From Rhizobiaceae bacterium (GTDB lineage: Bacteria > Pseudomonadota > Alphaproteobacteria > Rhizobiales > Rhizobiaceae), in contig CAJPFN010000021.1 of NCBI GenBank assembly GCA_905339215.1, forward strand, positions 48,058 to 112,057: 64,000 bases of DNA, written 5' to 3'. This document shows positions 57,926 to 64,000 of the stretch, one piece after another. Below the pieces are notes generated by a model, which worked only from the letters and a program-made list of their open reading frames with translations, ran no database searches and had not been told where the DNA came from. Within the stretch, counting starts at the first letter, position 1, and each line of letters begins with the position of its first letter. Made by a program: the position numbers and the translations under genes.

Positions 57926-58264
57926 TCAGTCGCCTTCGCCGGGTTCCGGCGAGAAGAATTTTTCGAACTTGCCGGGCAATCCGTCGAAGTCCTTCGCGTC
58001 TGCGGGCGGTTCTTTTTTCGACGTTATGTTCGGCCACTTGTCGGCGTATTCGGTGTTGATCTTCAGCCAGCGCTCGAGGCCCGGCTCGGTATCGGGCTTG
58101 ATTGCGTCGGCCGGGCATTCCGGTTCGCACACCCCGCAGTCGATGCACTCGTCGGGATGGATGACGAGCATGTTCTCGCCTTCGTAGAAACAGTCGACCG
58201 GACAGACCTCGATGCAGTCCATGTACTTGCACTTGATGCAATTGTCCGTGACGACATAGGTCAT
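57926..58264 (-). CDS. fdxA: Seven-iron ferredoxin FdxA
   Basis: A 112-residue ferredoxin binding one [3Fe-4S] and one [4Fe-4S] cluster. Cysteines are C9, C12, C17, C21 and C25 in the first half and C40, C43, C46 and C50 ([12 protein letters not shown]) in the second. The C-terminal tail (about 55-112) is typical of the FdxA type. The ATG at 58264 gives the family start [17 protein letters not shown]; an in-frame ATG upstream at 58405 overlaps the S4 gene. Confidence 0.96.
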   Translation of the reverse strand: MTYVVTDNCIKCKYMDCIEVCPVDCFYEGENMLVIHPDECIDCGVCEPECPADAIKPDTEPGLERWLKINTEYADKWPNITSKKEPPADAKDFDGLPGKFEKFFSPEPGEGD

Positions 58265-58401
58265 GCGCAGCTCCGGGAGGCCCGGTCCCTCGATCATTCC
58301 GGCGGTGAGGTAGCCGCTTTGGCCGGCCAAGGCAAGGGCGGCCATTCCGCGCAGTGGGTCGAACCGGGAACGGTATTGCGCGCCGCCCCGATCGTGTCCG
58401 C

Positions 58402-58779
58402 TCAATCGCCGGAACGGACGCGATCGAGATCGCGGCGGTCCTTCTTTGTCGGCCTGCCACTGCCGGGTTCGCGGATTGCCGCGTCCGCCGTGGCTTCAAC
58501 GGCCGGCTTCGCCGGCGAGAGGTCCTCGTAGAGCGTCGCCGCCTCCGGCGCAGGTCCCCGGCGCAGGCCGGTGTCGACGACGCGGTAGACGAGGATGCGG
58601 CGGTCGAGACCGATCGTCAGGACGTCGCCCGGCTTCACCATGTGCGCGGCCTGCCCGGCCTTGTCGCGGTTGACGCGCACGTTCCCGGCTTCGACGAGCT
58701 TCGCCGCCAGCGTCCTCGACTTCACCACGCGCGCGAAGAACAGCCACTTGTCGAGCCGCTGGCGCGCCGGGCCTTCCAT
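58402..58779 (-). CDS. S4-domain RNA-binding protein (HslR-like)
   Basis: A 125-residue protein with an N-terminal S4 RNA-binding fold ([20 protein letters not shown], then [10 protein letters not shown]) and a basic C-terminal tail. It resembles heat-shock protein 15 (HslR), which rescues stalled 50S subunits. The ATG directly abuts the helicase stop codon (no gap), so the two are translationally coupled and may act together on RNA. Confidence 0.9.
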   Translation of the reverse strand: MEGPARQRLDKWLFFARVVKSRTLAAKLVEAGNVRVNRDKAGQAAHMVKPGDVLTIGLDRRILVYRVVDTGLRRGPAPEAATLYEDLSPAKPAVEATADAAIREPGSGRPTKKDRRDLDRVRSGD

Positions 58780-61700
58780 CTACTTCTTGAGCTGGTCGCG
58801 CAGCGCGGCGAGCTTGGCAAAGGGCGAATCGGGATCGAACTTGACCGGGCGCTCCTCGCGTTGCGGCTTCTGCTGCCAGGGCTTTCCACCGCCCTTGCCG
58901 CCATGGCCCTTGTTGCCGTCGCCGCCCCGGTGGTCGGCCCTTTGGTCGCCCCTGTAGTCGCCCTTGTGACCACCGCCGTGGCGCTGGCCGCGATCGGCGC
59001 GCTGCTCGCGGCGCTCGCCCTGCTCTCCGTCCGGCCTTCCCGAAGGCTTGCCATCCGGCCCGAACGACGGCTTGCCGTCTGGTCTCCCGCCGGGCCGGCC
59101 TCCGGGCCTGCCGTGGCGGTCGCGGTTGTCCGGCCGGCCGCCGCCCTCGCCGCCGTCGCGGCGCAGCGGGCGGGTGTCGCCCTGCGCTTCCTGGCGCGCA
59201 CCGGGCTGCCCGGCATGGCGGGGAGCGCCCTTGCCGCCGCGGGCGTGCTGGCCGTGGCGATGCTTGGGACGATGCTCCGAGCGGGCCTGCCGCCAGAGCA
59301 TGATCGGCTTCTGCTCTTCCTCGGCCGGCTTCGCGGCCGCCGCCTCGACGGTCGCAGCCGCTCCAGCCCCAGGCTCCACGGCTTCGGGCGAAGACTCCGT
59401 GGCTTCGGCTGCGGGTCCTGCGTTCTCGGTGGCAGTCTCGGCAGCCATCGGCGGGGCCTCATCCGCCACCGCCGCCGCGGGCTGTTCGGCCGCCGCCGCA
59501 GCCTCTTCGTGAACTTCGGCCGGGAAGGCTTCCGTCGTCGCCTCGCCGGAATGGCTCTCCGGCTCGGCCTCGACAGGCTCGCCCGTCACCTCGTCCGCAG
59601 CCGACGTCGCCTCTTCAGGCATATCGGCGACAAACGCTGCCTCGATCTCGGCCGGCACCTGGGTTCGAGCCGCCTCAGCGGCCACCTTCGCAGCTTCGGC
59701 CTTTGCATCCGCCTCGGCCCTTGCCGCCGCGTCGATGGCCTGGAGCTTGGCCTTCACCTCTTCGGCCGGCTTCGCCTCGCCGCGATAGCCGAGGCCTTTC
59801 AGGATTTCTTCCATGTCGTCGGGCGTGGCGCCGAGGATCGACATCATCGCCGGCGTCACCATGAAGGCGGCGCCGTCGAAGGCGCCCTCCGGGCGCGCGC
59901 CGGTGCCGGCACGCCAGGCAAGCGCCGGCCGGATCAGGTCGGCCAGGCGCTCGAGGATGTCGACGCGCACGGCGCGGCGGCCGAGCATGCGGAAGCCGGC
60001 GAGCTTGTAGAAGGCGCGGTCGAAGCTCTGGTTGACGACGACCGACGTGCGGCCGGCGGCGAGCGCATGGACGATGTCGCCGAAGCCCGGCTTGTCCTTG
60101 CCGTCGTTCTTCAGCGCCCAGAGCAGCGTGACCAGGCTCGCCGGCCCCGGCTTCAGCAGCGCCGGCACGAAGATGTGATAGGCACCGAAGCGCACGCCAA
60201 GCCGGCGCAGCGCCGCGCGGCCCTCCTGGTCGAGCGACTTGATGTCTTCGGCGATGTCGCGCCGGTTGATCAGGCCGAACTCCTCGACCAGGCGGAAGGC
60301 GATGCCGCGGGCGATGCCGGAAAGCTGCTCGGCGCCCTTCAGGTCGATCAGCGGCTTCAGCAGCGTGTCGATCTGGTAGTTGACGTAGCGCTCGGCGCGG
60401 GCGGCGACCTTGTCGCGCGCCGGGCCGGTCAGCTGCTCGTCGGCGAACAGGATGACGCGCGGCCTCAGCGCGTCCTCGCCGGCAGCAAGCGTGCCGATCG
60501 GCGCGCCGATCCAGCGCAGGATACCGTCCGAGGCGAGCGCGAGGTCGCCGTTGGCGGAGACGGCGAAACGCTCCGCGCGCGCGTCGAATTCCGTGGCGAG
60601 CGCCTTCTGCGCCGCGCCGCGGACCGCCTTCGCGTCCTCGCCGCCCGCACTCTGGTCTGCCGTGAAGCGGAATCCCTGCAATTCGCCGACATGGTGTCCT
60701 TCCACGGTCACCGTCCCGGCAGGGCTTATGTCTGCTTCCAGCATCGTATTCTCTCTCAGGCGCTTCATGAGCACGGAAGTCCTGCGATCAACGAAGCGTT
60801 TCGTCAACCGCTCATGCAGCGCGTCCGACAGTCTGTCTTCGATCTCGCGCGTTTTTTCCTGCCAGTGTGCCGGATCGGCAAGCCAGCCGGGCCGGTTGGA
60901 GACGAAGGTCCACGTCCTGATCTGCGCGATGCGGTGCGAAAGGGCATCGATGTCGCCCTCGGTCGTGTCGGCGCGGCGGACCTGCTCGGCCATGTAGTCC
61001 TCGTCGACATGGCCGCGCCGGGCGAGGTCGAGGAAGATCGACGCGATCAGGTCGGCATGCTGGGCGGGCGCGATCTTGCGGTAATCGGGCAGCGCGCAGG
61101 CCTCCCAGAGCAGCTCGACGCGCCTGTGGCCATGGGCGAGGTCGCGGATCTCCGGATCGCGCACGATGTGTTCGAGCGCCTGCTGGTCGACGGCCGGCAG
61201 CGCCCGCGTCAGCCCGTCCACCGGCGCCGTCGTCTCGATCGAGCGCCTGAGCGCGTCGATGCTGGCGAAGTCGAAGCGCGCCGTGCGCCACTGCAAGACC
61301 TTCACCGGGTCGAACTCGTGCGCCTCGATCTTCTCGACGAGTTCGTCGTCCAGCGGATCGACCTGGCCGGTGACGCCGAAAGTGCCGTCGCGCAGATGAC
61401 GCCCGGCGCGGCCGGCGATCTGGCCGAGTTCGGCGGCCGACAGGTTGCGGAACTGGTAGCCGTCGAACTTGCGGTTCTGGGCGAACGCGACATGATCCAC
61501 ATCGAGGTTCAATCCCATGCCGATCGCGTCGGTCGCGATCAGGTAGTCGACGTCGCCCGACTGGTAGAGCGCGACCTGGGCGTTGCGCGTACGCGGGCTG
61601 AGCGCGCCGAGGACGACGGCCGCGCCGCCGCGCTGGCGGCGGATCAGCTCGGCGATGGCGTAGACCTCGTCGGCGGAGAAGGCGACGATGGCGCTGCGCC

Positions 61701-62223
61701 GCGGCAGGCGGGTCAGCTTCTTCGATCCGGCATAGGCGAGATGCGACAGCCGCGGCCGGGTCACCACAGATATGCCCTTGAGCAGCTTCTGCAGGATGCC
61801 CTGCATGGTGCCGGCGCCGAGCAGCAGCGTCTCCTGGCGGCCGCGCAGGTGCAGGATGCGGTCGGTGAAGATGTGCCCGCGCTCGAGGTCGCCGGCAAGC
61901 TGGACCTCGTCGATGGCGACGAAAGCGGCATCGGTCTCGCGCGGCATCGCCTCCACCGTGCACACCGAGTACTTCGCGCCGGCCGGCACGATCTTTTCCT
62001 CGCCGGTGACCAGCGCCACCCTGTGCGCGCCGACCTTCTCGCAGACGCGCCCGTAGACCTCGCGCGCCAGCAGCCTGAGCGGCAGGCCGATGACGCCGCT
62101 CTCATGCGCTACCATGCGTTCGATGGCGAGGTGGGTCTTGCCGGTGTTGGTCGGGCCGAGCACCGCGGTCACGTCCCGGCCTGAAAGCACGAGCGGATCG
62201 TTACGAAGAGGCTGAAGCGTCAT
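58780..62223 (-). CDS. SUV3-like DEAD/DEAH-type RNA helicase with low-complexity tail
   Basis: This 1147-residue protein is homologous to the mitochondrial degradosome helicase SUV3. Walker A is GPTNTGKTH (near residue 27), motif II is DEVQ, and motif VI is GQIAGRAGRH. Helicase and SUV3 C-terminal-type regions extend to about 760. The rest is an Ala/Glu-rich segment (about 790-980) followed by a Gly/Arg/His/Asp-rich tail (about 980-1120) resembling RGG-type RNA-binding regions. It is coupled to the S4 protein. The tail's skewed composition creates a long but spurious antisense frame. Confidence 0.9.
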   Translation of the reverse strand: MTLQPLRNDPLVLSGRDVTAVLGPTNTGKTHLAIERMVAHESGVIGLPLRLLAREVYGRVCEKVGAHRVALVTGEEKIVPAGAKYSVCTVEAMPRETDAAFVAIDEVQLAGDLERGHIFTDRILHLRGRQETLLLGAGTMQGILQKLLKGISVVTRPRLSHLAYAGSKKLTRLPRRSAIVAFSADEVYAIAELIRRQRGGAAVVLGALSPRTRNAQVALYQSGDVDYLIATDAIGMGLNLDVDHVAFAQNRKFDGYQFRNLSAAELGQIAGRAGRHLRDGTFGVTGQVDPLDDELVEKIEAHEFDPVKVLQWRTARFDFASIDALRRSIETTAPVDGLTRALPAVDQQALEHIVRDPEIRDLAHGHRRVELLWEACALPDYRKIAPAQHADLIASIFLDLARRGHVDEDYMAEQVRRADTTEGDIDALSHRIAQIRTWTFVSNRPGWLADPAHWQEKTREIEDRLSDALHERLTKRFVDRRTSVLMKRLRENTMLEADISPAGTVTVEGHHVGELQGFRFTADQSAGGEDAKAVRGAAQKALATEFDARAERFAVSANGDLALASDGILRWIGAPIGTLAAGEDALRPRVILFADEQLTGPARDKVAARAERYVNYQIDTLLKPLIDLKGAEQLSGIARGIAFRLVEEFGLINRRDIAEDIKSLDQEGRAALRRLGVRFGAYHIFVPALLKPGPASLVTLLWALKNDGKDKPGFGDIVHALAAGRTSVVVNQSFDRAFYKLAGFRMLGRRAVRVDILERLADLIRPALAWRAGTGARPEGAFDGAAFMVTPAMMSILGATPDDMEEILKGLGYRGEAKPAEEVKAKLQAIDAAARAEADAKAEAAKVAAEAARTQVPAEIEAAFVADMPEEATSAADEVTGEPVEAEPESHSGEATTEAFPAEVHEEAAAAAEQPAAAVADEAPPMAAETATENAGPAAEATESSPEAVEPGAGAAATVEAAAAKPAEEEQKPIMLWRQARSEHRPKHRHGQHARGGKGAPRHAGQPGARQEAQGDTRPLRRDGGEGGGRPDNRDRHGRPGGRPGGRPDGKPSFGPDGKPSGRPDGEQGERREQRADRGQRHGGGHKGDYRGDQRADHRGGDGNKGHGGKGGGKPWQQKPQREERPVKFDPDSPFAKLAALRDQLKK

Positions 62224-62337
62224 CTGCTCTGCGGCCTGGCAGCTTTCTGAGGCGTGGCGAACCGCAGTTCGGGGAACCGCCGGCGTTGCTCACATATAGG
62301 AATTGGCCGCGGCCGCAACAGGGCGAAACGCGACGGC

Positions 62338-62445
62338 TTAACCTTTGGAACGAGTCTGGAACGAATCGGCGACGAATCACTGACTCTCGCTGATTCAGGG
62401 TTTGTTCACGGCTATATGTGGTCTCGCGGGCATGCCGCGCGACCA
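62338..62445. repeat. Diverged intergenic repeat, copy 1
   Basis: This aligns nearly gap-free with 62621-62727 at an offset of 283 bp (282 in the last part). Identical blocks are TTAAC (62338-62342), a 21-bp block at 62358-62378 with two GAATC sites 11 bp apart, and TTTGTTCAC (62401-62409). ATGC-GCGCGACC is nearly identical near 62432. This copy adds GAGTC, GACTC and GATTC sites. Confidence 0.7.
62348..62362. promoter_or_regulatory. Candidate LexA (SOS) box
   Basis: GAAC-GAGTCTG-GAAC fits the GAAC-N7-GAAC motif bound by LexA in rhizobia. It lies 125 bp upstream of the helicase start. Such a match can occur by chance about once per window, so the call rests mostly on its intergenic position. 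Confidence 0.35.
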
Positions 62446-62620
62446 GATGATGAATCGGCTCGGGCAGTCGCCCGCCGATTTCACGCATGGCTGCGGCCGC
62501 GCGTTAACCTCTTCGCCGCGCCACCGGCAGAGGCCGCGCCGAAAGGGGTCAGGATTCTGTTTTCATTAATCTTTCCTGACCGCCGGTTAATCCCCCGCGG
62601 CCCGTTTCGCCGCATTCCCG

Positions 62621-62727
62621 TTAACATTCGGCCCAAAGCCGGAACGAATCGGCGACGAATCGCTGATCGGCCGGGTTTCCTGTTTTGTTCACCGCTACAT
62701 GTTGCGTCGACCGATGCGGCGCGACCG
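62621..62727. repeat. Diverged intergenic repeat, copy 2
   Basis: Second copy of the unit at 62338-62445. It keeps TTAAC (62621-62625), the 21-bp block with paired GAATC sites (62641-62661) and TTTGTTCAC (62684-62692) at the same internal spacing (43 bp between block starts). It lacks the first GAAC, so it has no LexA-like box. Confidence 0.7.
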
Positions 62728-62878
62728 ATTTCCGCCCCCTGCGAGGGTGTCGCACTTGTTCTTCGACGCCGTCCCGTTAACCAATCTGTCCCACTTGGGC
62801 ACCTGCCCGGCCAACCGGCGGCTTGGCCCCGGCAGCGAAACGCGGCAAGCTGCGTGGCGGCGATCGGGGCTCGGGGCG

Positions 62879-63496
62879 ATGACGTCGAAGCAGGAGGGCT
62901 GGCCGTTCGGGCGCGGCCGCGACGGCGGAGAGCAGCCACACCGCGCTTCTGTCCGCATTGCCGCACTCGCCGTGTGCATCCCCCTCTTCGGCGGTTGGGC
63001 GAAGGGCTCCGGCGTCGAGATCGTCAGCCGCTACTATTCGATCCACGGCGCCGACCACGCCGAACTCGTCGCCTCGGTTCGCCGTAACGGGCCGAAGGGC
63101 GGACGGGCCTACGGCATCGGCTACATCGACTTCTTCCCGCGCTACCGCAGCGAAGCGAGCGCCGGCGGCTGCCGCATCGCCGAGGCCGAGGTGGGATTGC
63201 GGGTCGAGCTCGAGCTGCCGCGATGGGACGGCGCCAGGGACGGACCGCAGAGGATCGCGAACTTCGCCCGCCGCTTCGCCCGCGCCATCGAGGCGCACGA
63301 GATGGAGCACGTGCGCATCGCCAGGCACTACGCCCGGCGCATGCGTTCGGAACTCCTGCGGCTGAAGGCCGATTCGTCCTGCTGGTCGCTCTCGAGCCGG
63401 GCCGAGGACCTGATCCGCGACCTGAAGAAGCGCCATATCGAAAGCCAGAAGGCCTTCGACCGGCGCGTCAACAAGCAGATCAAGCGGCTGCTATAG
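62879..63496 (+). CDS. DUF922 putative Zn-dependent secreted protein
   Basis: A protein of about 205 residues with an N-terminal hydrophobic segment (VRIAALAVCIPLFGGWAKG) suggesting export or anchoring. The DUF922-type core starts at VSRYYSIHGADHAELVASVR. A putative zinc-protease motif, HEMEHVRIA, lies near residue 140. The ATG at 62879 is preferred because the upstream open frame runs through the repeat region without coding character; 62699 is the alternative. It is convergent with phbB. The substrate is unknown. Confidence 0.78.
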   Translation: MTSKQEGWPFGRGRDGGEQPHRASVRIAALAVCIPLFGGWAKGSGVEIVSRYYSIHGADHAELVASVRRNGPKGGRAYGIGYIDFFPRYRSEASAGGCRIAEAEVGLRVELELPRWDGARDGPQRIANFARRFARAIEAHEMEHVRIARHYARRMRSELLRLKADSSCWSLSSRAEDLIRDLKKRHIESQKAFDRRVNKQIKRLL

Positions 63497-63514
63497 ATCG
63501 GCGCCTTCCGCCGG

Positions 63515-64000
63515 TCACGAGAAGAACTGGCCGCCGTTCGCCGAGATCGTCGAACCGGTGATGAAGCCGGCGTCGTCGGAGGCGAGGAAGACCACGCAGC
63601 GCGCGATCTCGGCGGCTTCGCCGAGGCGGCCGACCGGGATCTGGGCGACGATCGATTCGCGCACCTTCTCCGGCACGGCCATCACCATGTCGGTGGCGAT
63701 GTAGCCGGGGCAGATCGCGTTGACGGTGACGCCGAAGCGCGCGCCCTCCTGCGCGAGCGCCCGGGTGAAGCCGAGATCGCCGGCCTTCGAGGCGGAGTAG
63801 TTCGCCTGGCCGAACTGGCCCTTCTGGCCGTTGATCGACGAAATCGTGATGACGCGGCCGAACTTGCGCTCGCGCATGCCCGGCCACACCGGGTGCGTCA
63901 TGTTGAAGACGCCGTTCAAATTGGTGTTGATGACGTCGTTCCACTGCTCGCGGCTCATCTTGTGGAACGGCGCGTCGCGGGTGATGCCGGCATTGTTGAC
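63515..64000 (-). CDS. phbB: Acetoacetyl-CoA reductase (partial, runs off the right edge)
   Basis: The C-terminal 161 residues of a short-chain dehydrogenase lie in the window; the N-terminus is outside. Visible features are NNAGITRDAPFHKMSREQWN, the catalytic Ser in ISSINGQKGQFGQANYSASK, and the Tyr-x3-Lys of YSASK. The C-terminus PVGRLGEAAEIARCVVFLAS follows. These segments are typical of PhbB, which reduces acetoacetyl-CoA with NADPH for polyhydroxybutyrate synthesis. A phbA thiolase gene would be expected just beyond the edge. Confidence 0.93.
   Translation of the reverse strand, partial: VNNAGITRDAPFHKMSREQWNDVINTNLNGVFNMTHPVWPGMRERKFGRVITISSINGQKGQFGQANYSASKAGDLGFTRALAQEGARFGVTVNAICPGYIATDMVMAVPEKVRESIVAQIPVGRLGEAAEIARCVVFLASDDAGFITGSTISANGGQFFS

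Larger units (their letters stand above)
62224..62878. other. Intergenic region with GANTC cluster and diverged duplication
   Basis: This 655-bp gap lies between the divergent helicase and DUF922 genes. It contains nine GANTC sites between 62352 and 62661, several GTTAA/TTAAC motifs, a GAAC-N7-GAAC box, and two diverged copies of a roughly 105-bp unit with a 283-bp period. Short open frames through it look spurious. Confidence 0.6.

Noticed and set aside
58354..62184. A 1276-codon open frame on the plus strand antisense to the helicase
   Set aside because: It is fully antisense to a gene with clear helicase motifs, has Arg/Gly/Leu-rich shadow composition, no ribosome binding site and no recognisable domain. 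High GC and the low-complexity helicase tail explain the long open frame.
62254..63087. Open frame running from the helicase promoter through the repeats into the DUF922 gene
   Set aside because: It crosses the duplicated non-coding unit and the signal-peptide start of DUF922 in another frame. There is no ribosome binding site or homology.

Overview
The window is high-GC, densely coded chromosomal DNA from an alphaproteobacterium, most likely a member of the Hyphomicrobiales/Phyllobacteriaceae (Mesorhizobium-like). The grounds are gene content and order: tkt-gap beside DUF4164-zapA, a helicase-S4-fdxA-carD run, a GapR/DUF2312 protein, DUF6867 inside a liv operon, PhbB, and GANTC (CcrM-type) site clusters. 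No tRNA, rRNA, insertion sequence, prophage or CRISPR array was seen. The right edge cuts through an acetoacetyl-CoA reductase gene.

Layout. 1-7.9 kb: a LysR regulator, an MFS transporter behind a palindromic operator, a surface-polysaccharide acyltransferase, and pyruvate carboxylase. 8.1-14.2 kb: a complete branched-chain amino acid ABC operon (livHMGF-DUF6867-livK, minus strand) whose LivG carries an unusual C-terminal helix-hairpin-helix extension. 14.5-18.5 kb: a hydroxyproline catabolic operon (deaminase, dehydrogenase, epimerase) divergent from its GntR regulator, with two identical operators between them. 18.7-24.6 kb: a lipoprotein, a DUF2975/XRE pair, mmsA with a divergent LysR regulator, and a chemoreceptor. 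24.9-27.9 kb: a sulfide/persulfide-type operon (ETHE1-like hydrolase, DUF442 sulfur transferase, SulP transporter). 28-31.1 kb: gap and tkt; then DUF4164, zapA, a phospholipase D family enzyme, an ABC-F ATPase and thiamine pyrophosphokinase. 36.3-40 kb: a TPP riboswitch and thiBPQ. 40-42 kb: an M48 lipoprotein protease and GapR.

42.2-52.4 kb is the most intriguing part. It holds an accessory catabolic region with a TRAP transporter, flavin reductase, CoA-transferase, short citrate-synthase-like lyase, intradiol ring-cleavage dioxygenase, IclR regulator, Tat-exported amidohydrolase and a MetE-C-terminal-like enzyme. The same palindrome (TTCGCTAAGCGAA core) lies just downstream of the predicted start sites of both the TRAP operon and the amidohydrolase operon. 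This points to one IclR-controlled regulon for an unidentified substrate, probably aromatic or amide-linked.

52.6-64 kb: a small membrane protein, a second chemoreceptor coupled to cheW, msrB, carD, fdxA, an S4 protein and a SUV3-like helicase. A 655-bp intergenic region follows with nine GANTC sites, a diverged duplication with 283-bp period and a LexA-like box. A DUF922 protein and phbB end the window. Start codons were moved from the longest open frame wherever a ribosome binding site, promoter or signal peptide argued for it; promoter and operator calls are by-eye predictions.
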